Shown here: positions 32,253 through 41,610 of the stretch, in pieces
Layout of the letters: each line of letters starts with the position of its first letter
Numbering within the stretch: position 1 is the first letter of the stretch
DNA from: Stutzerimonas degradans
Lineage (GTDB): Bacteria > Pseudomonadota > Gammaproteobacteria > Pseudomonadales > Pseudomonadaceae
DNA: 64,000 nucleotides
Assembly (NCBI RefSeq): GCF_024448505.1
Contig: NZ_JAMOHV010000004.1
Span: forward strand, 124,001 to 188,000
Direction: 5' to 3'
The notes under the pieces: generated by a model
What the model saw: only the letters and a program-made list of their open reading frames with translations
Told to the model about the DNA's origin: nothing
Database searches by the model: none
Translations under genes and position numbers: made by a program

Positions 32253-33863
32253 TCACGTGAGTCTCGGCTCGAAGCTTTCCGCCTGCGCCATTCGCCACAT
32301 CCGCGGATAGAAGTCACCCTGCAGGTTTTCCGCCAGCAGCTCCCCGGGTGCGAGGAAGGTGTGCAGCTGAGAGAACAACTTGATCTCGGTGGCTGACATC
32401 CGGCGTACCAGGTGCTTGGCCTCCAGTTCGCTTGGGTGCGACAGCCCGGCCGCGGCAAGCATTTCGGCCAGCGCCTTGAGCGTATTGCGATGGAAATTGT
32501 GCACTCGCTCCGCCTTGTCCGGCACCACCAGTGCGCGCTGACGCAGTGGGTCCTGGGTGGCCACGCCGGTGGGGCACTTGTTGGTGTGGCACGACTGCGA
32601 CTGGATACAGCCGATGGCGAACATGAAGCCGCGTGCCGAGTTGGCCCAGTCGGCGCCGATGGCCAGCACGCTGGCGATATCGAAAGCGCTGACGATCTTG
32701 CCGCTGGCGCCCAGTTTGATGTGTTCGCGCAGGTGCAGGCCGACCAGCGTGTTGTGCACGAACAGCAGGCCTTCGCGCAGCGGTACGCCGATGTGATTAG
32801 TGAACTCCAGCGGTGCCGCGCCGGTGCCGCCTTCCTTGCCATCGATCACGATGAAATCCGGCAGGATGCCGGTCTTGAGCATGGCCTTGGCGATTGCCAT
32901 GAACTCCCACGGGTGGCCGAGGCACAGCTTGAAGCCCACCGGCTTGCCGCCGCTCAGCTCGCGCAACTGAGCGATGAATGCCAGCAGCTCCAGCGGCGTG
33001 GAGAAGCTGCCGTGGCTGGCCGGTGATACGCAGTCCTGGTCCATCGGCACGCCACGTGTCGCGGCGATCTCCGCAGTGATCTTGTGCCGCGGCAGAATGC
33101 CGCCGTGGCCCGGCTTGGCACCCTGGCTCAGTTTCACCTCGATCATCTTCACCTGTGGATCCACGGCCTGCTGGGCGAAGCGTTGCGGATCGAAGCGCCC
33201 CTGTTCGTCGCGGCAGCCAAAGTAACCGCTGCCCAGTTCCCAGATCAGATCACCGCCGTACTCGCGATGATAACGGCTGATGCTGCCTTCGCCGGTGTCG
33301 TGGGCGAAGTTGCCGAGCTTGGCGCCACGATTGAGCGCACGGATCGCGTTGGCGCTGAGAGAGCCGAAGCTCATCGCGGAGATGTTGAAGATCGACGCGC
33401 CGTAAGGCTGGCGGCATTGCGGACCGCCGATGCTGACGCGAAAGCTTGATGGATCGCTGTGCGGCGCCGTGCGGATCGAATGGCCGATGAACTCGAAGCC
33501 GGCGCCATAGACGTCGCTGAGCGTGCCGAAGGGCTTGTCGGCCACTTCGTTCTTCGCGCGGGCGTACACCAGCGATCGCTGTGCCCGGGAAAAGGGCAGG
33601 GGATCGCTGTCGTTCTCCAGCAGGTACTGGCGAATTTCCGGGCGGATGGTCTCGATCAGGTAGCGCAGGTTGCCGAGGATCGGGTAGTTGCGTCGCACAG
33701 CCTGGCGGGGTTGCAGCAGGTCCAGCGTGCCGATGGCGCTCAGCAATGCCGTGACCAGGGTCAGCCCCCAGACCTTTTCGAGCCAGGGAAGGCTGAACAG
33801 GGTGAACAGCACGCAGAACGCGTAGAAGGCGTAACGGTTCATCAGCGACAGATTCATCGGCAC
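32253..33863 (-). CDS. FMN-binding glutamate synthase-like protein
   Basis: A 536-residue single-domain protein matching the synthase domain of glutamate synthase large subunits. Two N-terminal hydrophobic stretches (AFYAFCVLFTLFSLPW and LTLVTALLSAIGTL) suggest membrane anchoring. FMN-site motifs include ISAMSFGSLSANAIRALN, GGDLIWELGSGYFGCRD, KPGHGGILP and IDGKEGGTGAAP; a cysteine cluster CHTNKCPTGVATQDP follows. It lacks the amidotransferase domain, so it is probably not a full GltB. Its true reaction is unknown. It lies downstream of rne on the same strand but behind a terminator. Confidence 0.9.
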   Translation of the reverse strand: MPMNLSLMNRYAFYAFCVLFTLFSLPWLEKVWGLTLVTALLSAIGTLDLLQPRQAVRRNYPILGNLRYLIETIRPEIRQYLLENDSDPLPFSRAQRSLVYARAKNEVADKPFGTLSDVYGAGFEFIGHSIRTAPHSDPSSFRVSIGGPQCRQPYGASIFNISAMSFGSLSANAIRALNRGAKLGNFAHDTGEGSISRYHREYGGDLIWELGSGYFGCRDEQGRFDPQRFAQQAVDPQVKMIEVKLSQGAKPGHGGILPRHKITAEIAATRGVPMDQDCVSPASHGSFSTPLELLAFIAQLRELSGGKPVGFKLCLGHPWEFMAIAKAMLKTGILPDFIVIDGKEGGTGAAPLEFTNHIGVPLREGLLFVHNTLVGLHLREHIKLGASGKIVSAFDIASVLAIGADWANSARGFMFAIGCIQSQSCHTNKCPTGVATQDPLRQRALVVPDKAERVHNFHRNTLKALAEMLAAAGLSHPSELEAKHLVRRMSATEIKLFSQLHTFLAPGELLAENLQGDFYPRMWRMAQAESFEPRLT

Positions 33864-33966
33864 CCTCGGGTTTGCGGAATCGCACGGCGCGTGGATGGTG
33901 CGCTGATGGCGAAATGCCGGCTATTGCGCTTTGGTCGGCTGGCCTTACTTGATCGCGCCGCCTGAA

Positions 33967-34000
33967 CGAAAAAAGGGATGCCGAAGCATCCCTTTTTTCG
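33967..34000 (-). terminator. Rho-independent terminator of rne
   Basis: A perfect 15-bp inverted repeat (CGAAAAAAGGGATGC and its complement) with a CGAA loop, thirteen bases past the rne stop. The A/T ends of the stem give a U-rich 3' tail on either strand. Confidence 0.9.
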
Positions 34001-34012
34001 TTTTGGCGTGGG

Positions 34013-37000
34013 TCAGGCCTGAGGCTTGTCCTTGTCGTCTTGCTCGCCTTGTTCAGGCAGCGGCGCCTGCTCGACTTCCGGCGCGGGCTCCGCGACAGCG
34101 TGTGGCTCGTGCGCCGACACAGCCTGCTCCGGTTCGCTCGGGGCTGCTTGCGGTTCAGGCTGTTCCGATGGCTGCACCTCTGCCTGTGTCTCGGTTTGCG
34201 GTGCGGCAATCTCGGGCTCGCTCACGACGATCTCTGCAGCGGCCAGCGGCTGCTGCGCGATGCTCGGAGCTTCTTGTTCGGCTTGCACCGGCGCCGCGGC
34301 AGCCAGTGCTGCAAGGCGCTCGGCTTCGCGCTGACGACGGCGTACCTCTCGCGGGTCGTTGGGTGCGCGACCACTGGGCGCGACTGCCGGTGCCGTTTGC
34401 TCGGCGCTCGGCTCGACCGGCGCAGGCGCTTCCGCCGCCGGCTCGACGACCGCAATTTCCGGCGTTTCCGCATTGGTTTCAGCTGCGACGGCCGGCTGCT
34501 CTTCAATAAGCGTCGCGGGGTGCTCGATCGCAGCTTGCGGTGCTTCTTCGGCGACAGTCGTACTCTCGATGACGGCTTCGGTCTCTGCAGCGGTGGCGAC
34601 TTCGGCTGCCGACGACGTGTCGGCTTGCGGCTCCGCTTCGGCGCTTGCAACGATGGCGGCGGCCGTGGCAGCGACGGCGATGTCCTCGCTCTTCACCGGC
34701 GCGTTGTCTTCGCCTGCTTCGGCGATTTCGTTGCCATCGGCGTCACGCTGGCGCTCGCGACGATTGCTGCGGCGGCGCTGACCGCGGGAACGGCGACGGG
34801 GACGCTCGCCGTCGGTGGTTTCCTGGTCTTCCTCGGTGCTTTCCTCGTTCTGCTGCATCTCTTCCTCGCTGGGTACCGGCTCGGCACGCGGCTTGCGTTC
34901 CTCACGCGGTGGTCGAGGCTTGCGTTCGGTCAGCTCTTCGCTTGGAGTCTCCAGTGGGCTGGCTTCATCCAGCGGCGCGCGCAGTTCGCGCTTGCGCTCC
35001 TCGCGCGGCTGGCGTTCTTCACGCAGGCCGCGTTCACGGCGCGGCTGAGCTTCGGCGGTTTCGAGCTGCTCGCGCGGCTTGCGCTCCTCGCGAGGCGGTC
35101 GCGGCTGGCGTTCTTCGCGCGGTTGGCGCTCCTCACGGGAGGCGCGCTCTTCACGCGGCTTGCGTTCCTCACGCGGTGCGCGTTCCTCGTCGCGACCACG
35201 GCCGTCACGACGACGATTTTGCTGACGTCCGCTGCGACGCTCTTCATTGCGCGGCGTGCGATTGCCGGCCGGCTTGGTCTCGGCGGTAACGGCTGCTTTC
35301 GGCTCTTCCTGCTTGCCGGCGAACAAGCCGACCAGCGACTTGATCAGTCCCTTGAACAGGCTCGGCTCGGGCGTGGCGGCAGGGGCCGGTGCCTCGACGG
35401 CCGTCGTTGCGGCCGGTGCCGGAGCGGGTGTGCTGCGCTGCGGCGCGGTCTTCACCGCGGCCTCTTGACGTACCAATGTACGGGTCGAGCTGACCGGCTG
35501 GACTTCCTCGGCTTCGCTGTGGCTCATCTCGTAGCTGGCGTGGCCAGCGGCGATCTCCGGGCTGTCGTCACGCAGGCGCTGGACTTCGAAGTGCGGCGTT
35601 TCCAGGTGATCGTCCGGCAGGATGAAGATGCGCGCGCGGGTGCGCAGTTCGATTTTGGTGATGGCGTTGCGCTTTTCGTTGAGCAGGAATGCCGCGACCT
35701 GGAACGGCACACGGGCGCGGACTTCGGCGGTGCGGTCCTTCAGCGCCTCTTCCTCGATCAGGCGCAGAATTGCCAGCGACAACGACTCGACGTCGCGAAT
35801 GATCCCCTGGCCGTTGCAGCGCGGGCAGACGATGCCGCTGGTTTCGCCGAGCGACGGGCGCAGGCGCTGGCGGGACATCTCCAGCAGGCCGAAGCGCGAG
35901 ATGCGCCCGACCTGGATGCGCGCGCGGTCGGCTTCCAGCGCTTCGCGCATCTTCTCTTCGACGGCGCGCTGGTTTTTCGCCGGGGTCATGTCGATGAAGT
36001 CGATCACGATCAGACCGCCGATGTCGCGCAGGCGCAGCTGACGGGCGATTTCTTCGGCTGCTTCCAGGTTGGTCTGCAGCGCGGTTTCCTCGATATCGCC
36101 GCCCTTGGTGGCGCGCGCCGAGTTGATGTCGATGGATACCAGGGCTTCGGTCGGGTCGATGACGATGGAGCCGCCGGACGGCAGTTTCACTTCACGCTGG
36201 AAGGCCGTTTCGATCTGGCTTTCGATCTGGAAGCGGTTGAACAGCGGAACGGAGTCTTCGTACAGCTTGATCTTGCTGGCGTACTGCGGCATGACCTGCT
36301 GGATGAAGGAAAGCGCTTCGTCCTGGGCTTCGACGCTGTCGATCAGCACTTCGCCGATGTCCTGGCGTAGGTAGTCGCGGATGGCGCGGATGATGACATT
36401 GGATTCTTGGTAGATCAGGAACGGCGCAGCGCGGCCCTGCGAGGCGTCCTTGACCGCGGTCCACAGTTGCAGCAGGTAGTCCAGGTCCCACTGCAGCTCT
36501 TCGCTGGAACGACCCAGACCGGCGGTGCGCACGATCAGACCCATATCGGCCGGCACATTGATGCCGTTGAGCGCTTCACGCAGTTCGTTGCGCTCTTCGC
36601 CTTCGATGCGGCGGGAGATGCCACCCGCACGCGGGTTGTTGGGCATCAATACCAGATAGCGACCGGCGAGGCTGATGAAGGTGGTCAGAGCGGCGCCTTT
36701 GTTGCCGCGCTCTTCCTTTTCGACCTGGACGATGACTTCCTGGCCTTCCTTCAGCACTTCCTTGATGTTGACGCGGCCTTCAGGGGCCTTGGAGAAGTAC
36801 TCGCGGGAAATTTCCTTGAGCGGGAGGAAGCCGTGGCGCTCGGCGCCGAAATCGACGAAGGCAGCTTCCAGGCTGGGTTCTACGCGGGTGATTTTGCCCT
36901 TATAGATGTTGGCCTTCTTCTGTTCGCGTGCACCGGACTCGATGTCCAGGTCGAACAGCCGCTGGCCATCGACCAGTGCGACACGCAACTCTTCGGGCTG

Positions 37001-37027
37001 AGTTGCGTTAATTAGCATTCTTTTCAT
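34013..37027 (-). CDS. rne: Ribonuclease E
   Basis: A 1004-residue endoribonuclease, the core of the RNA degradosome. The catalytic half has the S1 domain ([24 protein letters not shown]), the catalytic [41 protein letters not shown] region and the zinc-link CPRC near residue 402. The second half is low complexity: an Arg/Glu block with eight REER units (about residues 610-712), an arginine-rich [19 protein letters not shown] stretch, then Ala/Glu/Pro-rich sequence. The start is the ATG at 37027 (MKRMLINA), as in E. coli; the frame extends upstream without family similarity. It is preceded by a leader of about 490 nt. Confidence 0.97.
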   Translation of the reverse strand: MKRMLINATQPEELRVALVDGQRLFDLDIESGAREQKKANIYKGKITRVEPSLEAAFVDFGAERHGFLPLKEISREYFSKAPEGRVNIKEVLKEGQEVIVQVEKEERGNKGAALTTFISLAGRYLVLMPNNPRAGGISRRIEGEERNELREALNGINVPADMGLIVRTAGLGRSSEELQWDLDYLLQLWTAVKDASQGRAAPFLIYQESNVIIRAIRDYLRQDIGEVLIDSVEAQDEALSFIQQVMPQYASKIKLYEDSVPLFNRFQIESQIETAFQREVKLPSGGSIVIDPTEALVSIDINSARATKGGDIEETALQTNLEAAEEIARQLRLRDIGGLIVIDFIDMTPAKNQRAVEEKMREALEADRARIQVGRISRFGLLEMSRQRLRPSLGETSGIVCPRCNGQGIIRDVESLSLAILRLIEEEALKDRTAEVRARVPFQVAAFLLNEKRNAITKIELRTRARIFILPDDHLETPHFEVQRLRDDSPEIAAGHASYEMSHSEAEEVQPVSSTRTLVRQEAAVKTAPQRSTPAPAPAATTAVEAPAPAATPEPSLFKGLIKSLVGLFAGKQEEPKAAVTAETKPAGNRTPRNEERRSGRQQNRRRDGRGRDEERAPREERKPREERASREERQPREERQPRPPREERKPREQLETAEAQPRRERGLREERQPREERKRELRAPLDEASPLETPSEELTERKPRPPREERKPRAEPVPSEEEMQQNEESTEEDQETTDGERPRRRSRGQRRRSNRRERQRDADGNEIAEAGEDNAPVKSEDIAVAATAAAIVASAEAEPQADTSSAAEVATAAETEAVIESTTVAEEAPQAAIEHPATLIEEQPAVAAETNAETPEIAVVEPAAEAPAPVEPSAEQTAPAVAPSGRAPNDPREVRRRQREAERLAALAAAAPVQAEQEAPSIAQQPLAAAEIVVSEPEIAAPQTETQAEVQPSEQPEPQAAPSEPEQAVSAHEPHAVAEPAPEVEQAPLPEQGEQDDKDKPQA

Positions 37028-37039
37028 GTAGTACCGTCG

Positions 37040-37060
37040 GTTTCCGTGGCGTCCGGAAAC
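37040..37060 (-). promoter_or_regulatory. Hairpin just upstream of the rne start codon
   Basis: GTTTCCG (37040-37046) pairs with CGGAAAC (37054-37060) across a seven-base loop. It ends 13 bases before the ATG, and the intervening bases contain no strong ribosome-binding sequence, so the hairpin could shape initiation or RNase E cleavage. Confidence 0.45.
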
Positions 37061-37527
37061 GGCGTTCGGCACACACGACTCTCGCGGTCGGTGTCAGGTG
37101 AGTCAGGAATGGTTGTAAGGCACTCCAGTGTCCAGCGATGAGCGGCCAGATGGGCCGGCGTCGCGACGACGTCTCCTGCTTTGCTGTCGGAACAGCAGCA
37201 AATGCTTGGGGAGGAGGAATCAGACATCGGTAGCGGACGATTGATGAAGCGTCTGTGAAAGCCCTTGCTACGCAAATCCGATGCTGTGCATCTCCACCCA
37301 ACACGCATACTTCGAAAATCGGGTGCCGCTCGCAGAATCCAGGGAGCGGGTTGTCGATTGTCGCGATTCCCCAACCTGGGGGCACGCATCATGTCTTCAA
37401 GGCTTGTTTCGTATCCTCACCACATTGGGAAGATGCGCCGGACAGCCTCACGTCCTCGAACATTTTCCGATCAAGGTTGGCGATATCGCTGCATCCCATG
37501 ATCCGGCCGCTTTTGGCGGCGTTCGCG

Positions 37528-37556
37528 ACTATAGCAGCAATGTTTAAGTGCTTCAA
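37528..37556 (-). promoter_or_regulatory. Candidate sigma-70 promoter of rne
   Basis: TTGAAG (37556-37551) and TATAGT (37533-37528) are separated by 17 bases on the minus strand. The predicted start near 37522 yields a leader of about 495 nt. Confidence 0.6.
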
Positions 37557-37568
37557 TTCCATGAAAAT

Positions 37569-37577
37569 TGATATGAT
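37569..37577 (+). promoter_or_regulatory. Extended -10 promoter of rluC
   Basis: TGATATGAT fits the extended -10 pattern TGn-TATAAT (five of six). No convincing -35 is present. The expected start point is position 37584, which is the A of the rluC ATG, implying a leaderless transcript. Confidence 0.45.
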
Positions 37578-37583
37578 CTCGCG

Positions 37584-38537
37584 ATGACCAATACCCCCTC
37601 CCAGACCTCCGGCGTGCAAATGCTCGAGGTCGCGCCGGAACTTGCCGGCCAGCGCATCGACAATTTTCTCCGCACCCAGCTAAGAGGCGTTCCCAAGACG
37701 CTGATCTACCGCATCCTGCGCAAAGGCGAGGTGCGGGTGAACAAGGGGCGGGTCAAACCCGAATACAAGCTGCAGGCGGGCGATCTGGTGCGCGTCCCGC
37801 CGCTGCGCCTGGCCGAACGCGACGAGCCCGAGCCGTTGGCGCAGGGCCTGCTCGAGCGGCTCGAGGCGGCAATCGTTTATGAAGATAAGGCGCTTATCGT
37901 GCTGAACAAGCCGGCCGGCATCGCGGTGCATGGCGGCAGCGGGCTCAGTTACGGCGTGATCGAGGCCTTGCGTCAATTGCGACCGGATGCCAAGGAGCTC
38001 GAGCTGGTGCATCGTCTGGATCGTGATACTTCCGGGCTGCTGATGGTCGCGAAGAAGCGCAGCATGCTGCGCCATCTGCATCAGGCACTGCGCGGCGATG
38101 GTGTAGACAAACGCTACATGGCGCTGGTGCGTGGTCGATGGGAAACCTCCAAGAAGCAGGTGAGTGCGCCGCTGCTGAAAAATACGCTGCGCTCTGGCGA
38201 GCGCATGGTCGAGGTGACCGAGGACGGCAAGGAGGCACTGACGCTGTTCCGAGTGCTACGCCGCTTCGGTGACTTCGCGACGCTCGTCGAGGCCCGGCCG
38301 GTGACCGGGCGCACCCATCAGATCCGCGTGCATGCCCGGCATGCCGGGCATAGCATCGCCGGTGACAGCAAGTACGGCGATGAAGAGTTCACCCGCGAGA
38401 TTCGTGAACTTGGCGGCAAGCGACTGTTTCTGCACGCCTATGCGCTGCGGGTGCCGTTGCCGGATGGCGGCGAGCTGGCGCTGGAAGCGCCTGTGGACGA
38501 AGTCTGGACGCGGACGCTGGAGAAGCTCGGTGAGTAG
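37584..38537 (+). CDS. rluC: 23S rRNA pseudouridine synthase RluC
   Basis: A 317-residue enzyme converting uridines 955, 2504 and 2580 of 23S rRNA (E. coli numbering). An N-terminal S4 domain ([36 protein letters not shown]) precedes the catalytic domain with HRLDRDTSG, the active-site Asp lying around residue 146, and [15 protein letters not shown]. It lacks a recognisable ribosome-binding site before its ATG. Divergence from rne is conserved in E. coli too. It overlaps the next gene by eight bases. Confidence 0.96.
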   Translation: MTNTPSQTSGVQMLEVAPELAGQRIDNFLRTQLRGVPKTLIYRILRKGEVRVNKGRVKPEYKLQAGDLVRVPPLRLAERDEPEPLAQGLLERLEAAIVYEDKALIVLNKPAGIAVHGGSGLSYGVIEALRQLRPDAKELELVHRLDRDTSGLLMVAKKRSMLRHLHQALRGDGVDKRYMALVRGRWETSKKQVSAPLLKNTLRSGERMVEVTEDGKEALTLFRVLRRFGDFATLVEARPVTGRTHQIRVHARHAGHSIAGDSKYGDEEFTREIRELGGKRLFLHAYALRVPLPDGGELALEAPVDEVWTRTLEKLGE

Positions 38538-39216
38538 ATACGAGCTGCTGATCTTCGATTGGGATGGCACGCTGGTCGACTCCATCGGACGTATCGTCGA
38601 GTCGGTGCGGGTGGCTGCGCGTGCTTTCGATCTGCCGCCACGCGACGATGTTTCCATCAAGGCCATCATCGGCCTTGCGCTGACAGATGCGATTTCCACG
38701 TTGTATCCGCATATCGATGATCCCGTTCTGATCGACGAATTTCGTCGACGCTACAGCGAGCATTATCTGGCCCTGGAGGCGCAGCCTTCGGCCCTCTATC
38801 CCGGGGTTGCAAGCGCGTTGCAGGAATTTCGCGAGCGCGGGCACCTGTTGGCTGTCGCTACCGGCAAGGGGCGTAAGGGGCTGGATCGAGTGCTGGCCGG
38901 GCAGGGCTGGACGGAATTTTTCGATGTCACGCGCTGCGCCGACGAGACGGCGGGTAAGCCTGATCCACTGATGATCGAGGAGATTCTCGCGCATTGCGAC
39001 ATGCGCCCGGAGCAGGCGCTGATGATCGGTGACTCGGTTTTCGACCTGCAGATGGCGCAGCGCGCTGGTGTCGATAGCGTGGCGGTCGCTTACGGTGCGC
39101 AGCCGGTGGAGAAGCTTCAGGCGCACGGTCCGCGGCTGGTGATCAATCGTTTTGCAGAGCTGGCCACCTGGTTGGGTGAGCCGCAAAGTACTGAGGTGAA
39201 TGAGCATGTCGGATGA
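38530..39216 (+). CDS. HAD-superfamily hydrolase, phosphoglycolate phosphatase-like
   Basis: A 228-residue HAD phosphatase (subfamily IA). Motif [11 protein letters not shown], motif [11 protein letters not shown], and motifs III/IV GKPDP and [14 protein letters not shown] are complete. It probably dephosphorylates small metabolites; the substrate is not evident. I chose the GTG at 38530 (MSRYELLIF), with GGAG upstream, which starts inside the end of rluC. The gene overlaps sppA by eleven bases. Confidence 0.92.
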   Translation: MSRYELLIFDWDGTLVDSIGRIVESVRVAARAFDLPPRDDVSIKAIIGLALTDAISTLYPHIDDPVLIDEFRRRYSEHYLALEAQPSALYPGVASALQEFRERGHLLAVATGKGRKGLDRVLAGQGWTEFFDVTRCADETAGKPDPLMIEEILAHCDMRPEQALMIGDSVFDLQMAQRAGVDSVAVAYGAQPVEKLQAHGPRLVINRFAELATWLGEPQSTEVNEHVG

Positions 39217-40189
39217 ATGGAAGGCGCCGATGAACGAGGGGCGTGACGAGCGCAGTAGCTGGAAGCTGCTGGAGAAAACGTTGCAGGCAGGTATTCAGGA
39301 GCAGCGGCGCGCCAGGCGCTGGGGCATCTTCTTCAAGCTGCTGACCTTCATTTATCTGTTCGGCGCGCTGATGGTGTTTTCGCCGGCGTGGCAGTTCGGC
39401 AAGGATAAGGCGGCGCGCGAAAGCCATACCGCCGTTATCAATGTGCGCGGCATGATTGCCGACGAGGAGTCCGCTAGTGCTGACAATATCGTTGGTGCTT
39501 TGCGTGCTGCGTTCGAGGATACGAATACCAAGGGCATCGTTCTGCGTATCAACAGTCCAGGCGGTAGCCCGGTACAGTCGGGGTACGTTTACGACGAGAT
39601 TCGCCGGTTGCGTGGCGAGTACCCGGCCATCAAGGTTTATGCGGTGATTACCGATCTGGGAGCGTCCGGCGCTTACTACATCGCCAGCGCAGCGGACGAG
39701 ATCTATGCAGACAAGTCGAGTCTGGTTGGTTCTATTGGCGTGACGGCGGCGACTTTCGGTTTCGTCGAGGTCATGCAGAAGCTGGGTGTGGAGCGGCGCG
39801 TCTACACCTCGGGCGAGCACAAGGCATTCCTCGATCCGTTCCAGCCGCAGAAACCGGAGGAAACCGAGTTCTGGCGTGAGGTGCTGGCGACAACGCACCG
39901 ACAGTTTATCGATAGCGTCAAGCGCGGGCGCGGTGATCGTCTGCAGGTGGCCGAGCATCCCGAGCTGTTCTCGGGCTTGGTTTGGTCGGGCGAGCAGGCG
40001 CTGGAGCTTGGTCTGATCGATGGCCTGGGCAGTACGGCGCATGTGGCGCGTGAGGTGATCGGCGAGCCAGAGTTGGTCGACTTCACCGTGAAGGAATCGC
40101 CGATCGATCGCTTCACCAAGAAGCTCGGCGCGGGCGTTGCCGAGCGGCTCGCGCTGCTGGTCGGTCTGCAGGGGTCAGCGTTGCGCTAG
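39206..40189 (+). CDS. sppA: Signal peptide peptidase SppA, S49 family
   Basis: A 327-residue membrane-anchored serine protease that degrades leftover signal peptides. One N-terminal helix (FFKLLTFIYLFGALMVFSPAW, around residues 42-62) precedes the peptidase domain with RINSPGGSPVQSGYVYDEI, the nucleophile region DLGASGAYYIASAADEIYA, and VGSIGVTAATFGF. It is a short-form SppA with one catalytic domain. Start at ATG 39206 is favoured by GAGGTG seven bases upstream; an ATG at 39200 is too close to it. Confidence 0.94.
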   Translation: MSDEWKAPMNEGRDERSSWKLLEKTLQAGIQEQRRARRWGIFFKLLTFIYLFGALMVFSPAWQFGKDKAARESHTAVINVRGMIADEESASADNIVGALRAAFEDTNTKGIVLRINSPGGSPVQSGYVYDEIRRLRGEYPAIKVYAVITDLGASGAYYIASAADEIYADKSSLVGSIGVTAATFGFVEVMQKLGVERRVYTSGEHKAFLDPFQPQKPEETEFWREVLATTHRQFIDSVKRGRGDRLQVAEHPELFSGLVWSGEQALELGLIDGLGSTAHVAREVIGEPELVDFTVKESPIDRFTKKLGAGVAERLALLVGLQGSALR

Positions 40190-40200
40190 GTGGCCGCGTG

Positions 40201-40779
40201 TCAGGGTACTTCCACGCCCTCGGCCAGAAGCATGTCCACCAGACGAATCAGGGGCAGACCTACGAGGCTGGTAACGTCAGTGCCCTCGGTGGCGCGGAAC
40301 AGGCTTATGCCCAGGCCCTCGGCCTTGAAACTGCCGGCGCAATCGTAGGGTTGCTCGAGCTGCAGATAACGCTCGATGCGCGCGTCGTCCAGTTCGCGGA
40401 AGTGGACTGTGAACGGAACGCAGTCGCTCTGAATGCGCCCGCTGCGACTATCGAGTAAGGCTAGGCCGGTGAGAAAGCGAACAGTGGTGCCGCTGGCAGC
40501 CTGCAGCTGACGTCTGGCTCGTTCGAACGTGTGGGGTTTGCCGAGGATGCTGTCGCCCAGTGTTGCTACCTGGTCGGAGCCGATGATCAGATGATCGGGG
40601 TGGGTTTCGGCGAGTGCTTGTGCCTTTTGGGCGGCCAGACGGCACACCAGTTGTTCGGCTGATTCGCCAGGATGTGGAGTTTCGTCGATGGCCGGGGCGC
40701 AGCTTGTGAAAGGCAGGCGCAGGCGTGAAAGCAGTTCCTGTCGGTACTTGGAACTCGAAGCAAGCAATAGTCGGCGCAT
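40201..40779 (-). CDS. maf: Maf/YceF nucleotide pyrophosphatase
   Basis: A 192-residue nucleoside triphosphate pyrophosphatase. LLLASSSKYRQELLSRLRLPF, APAIDETPHPGE, IIGSDQVATLGDSILGKPHTFERAR and the C-terminal GLPLIRLVDML are Maf signatures. The position beside yceD, and the GSDQV reading, place it in the YceF subgroup, which acts on 7-methyl-GTP in E. coli. An AAGGAAGGA stretch precedes the ATG. It is convergent with sppA by eleven bases and divergent from yceD. Confidence 0.94.
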   Translation of the reverse strand: MRRLLLASSSKYRQELLSRLRLPFTSCAPAIDETPHPGESAEQLVCRLAAQKAQALAETHPDHLIIGSDQVATLGDSILGKPHTFERARRQLQAASGTTVRFLTGLALLDSRSGRIQSDCVPFTVHFRELDDARIERYLQLEQPYDCAGSFKAEGLGISLFRATEGTDVTSLVGLPLIRLVDMLLAEGVEVP

Positions 40780-40846
40780 GTGTCCTTCCTTTTATATATG
40801 GATGGGCAATTCTATGCGCGCGGTGTGGCCAGCGGGCTGAATTCCT

Positions 40847-40875
40847 TTGACAGTCATGGGGCGCATCCATAGAAT
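40847..40875 (+). promoter_or_regulatory. Strong sigma-70 promoter of yceD-rpmF-plsX-fabDG
   Basis: A perfect TTGACA (40847-40852), a 17-base spacer and TAGAAT (40870-40875). The expected start point lies at 40881-40883, only two to four bases before the yceD ATG at 40885, so the transcript would be nearly leaderless. Confidence 0.8.
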
Positions 40876-40884
40876 GCCGCGCTT

Positions 40885-41412
40885 ATGTTGAAAGGACCGA
40901 TACCTCCGCACATTGATCCGCGCAAGCTTGCAGATCGGGCGGCTAGCCTGCAGGGCGAGCTAAGCCTGTCGCAGCTTCAGCGACTCGCTGAGTCTCTTGA
41001 AGATGATCAGGGTGTGGTGCGTGCCAGTTTTTCGTTCGGGCGCGACGAGCAGCGTACTGCGGTTATCCACAGCCAGCTCGATGTTGACGTCAAAATGATT
41101 TGCCAGCGTTGTCTGGAGCCGGTTGTTTTGCCCATTCACAGCGAATGCGACTACGCCGTTGTCAATGAGGGGGCGAGCAGCCAGCACCTGCCCAAGGGCT
41201 ATGACGTGCTGGAAGTGGGAGAAGATTCGTTGGATCTGCTGGCGCTGGTCGAAGACGAGCTGTTGCTCGCTCTGCCGATTGTTCCACTCCATGATCCTGA
41301 AATTTGCCAGCCGCCGGTTGGGCCAGACGAGCCTGAGCCGAGTGAGGACGAGGTAACGCGGTCCAACCCGTTCAGCGTACTGGCGCAGTTAAAGCGTGAC
41401 CCAAACGTTTAG
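40885..41412 (+). CDS. yceD: YceD/DUF177 family protein
   Basis: A 175-residue protein always found just before rpmF. It carries the CQRCLEP zinc-like pair and later DLLALVEDELLLALPIVPLHDPEIC, the family core. YceD has been linked to 23S rRNA or large-subunit biogenesis in bacteria and plants. The first ATG fits the N-terminus I know from other pseudomonads (MLKGPIPPHIDPRKLADR). No ribosome-binding sequence precedes it, in line with a leaderless mRNA. Confidence 0.93.
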   Translation: MLKGPIPPHIDPRKLADRAASLQGELSLSQLQRLAESLEDDQGVVRASFSFGRDEQRTAVIHSQLDVDVKMICQRCLEPVVLPIHSECDYAVVNEGASSQHLPKGYDVLEVGEDSLDLLALVEDELLLALPIVPLHDPEICQPPVGPDEPEPSEDEVTRSNPFSVLAQLKRDPNV

Positions 41413-41424
41413 GAGTTGATCCAA

Positions 41425-41607
41425 ATGGCTGTTCAGCAGAACAAAAAATCCCGTTCCGCTCGCGACATGCGTCGTTCCCACGATGCTCTGCAGGCGAACG
41501 CTCTGTCCGTGGAAAAGAGCACTGGTGAAGTCCACCTGCGTCACCACGTTTCTCCGGACGGTTTCTACCGTGGTCGCAAGGTGATCGACAAGGGCGCTGA
41601 CGAGTAA
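41425..41607 (+). CDS. rpmF: 50S ribosomal protein L32
   Basis: A 60-residue basic ribosomal protein: [20 protein letters not shown], then [17 protein letters not shown]. This form lacks the zinc-binding cysteines found in some bacterial L32 proteins. The ATG at 41425 has AGGAG (41411-41415) nine bases upstream. It lies 12 bases after yceD and 3 before plsX, the conserved link between ribosome and phospholipid synthesis genes. Confidence 0.98.
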   Translation: MAVQQNKKSRSARDMRRSHDALQANALSVEKSTGEVHLRHHVSPDGFYRGRKVIDKGADE

Positions 41608-41610
41608 TCC

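Larger units (their letters stand above)
37028..37583. other. rne leader and rne-rluC divergent promoter region
   Basis: These 556 bases hold no supported gene. Read on the minus strand they contain the rne promoter candidate (37528-37556), a hairpin at the very start of the predicted transcript (GCCGC/GCGGC, 37506-37520), a long unstructured-looking leader, and a 7-bp hairpin (37040-37060) 13 bases before the rne ATG. On the plus strand the extended -10 element of rluC is at 37569-37577. A long leader agrees with the known autoregulation of rne in E. coli through its 5' UTR. Confidence 0.65.

Noticed and set aside
34040..36370. A 776-codon open frame on the plus strand opposite rne
   Set aside because: It is antisense to the low-complexity, Arg/Glu-rich half of RNase E; its Arg/Leu/Ala repeats mirror that sequence.
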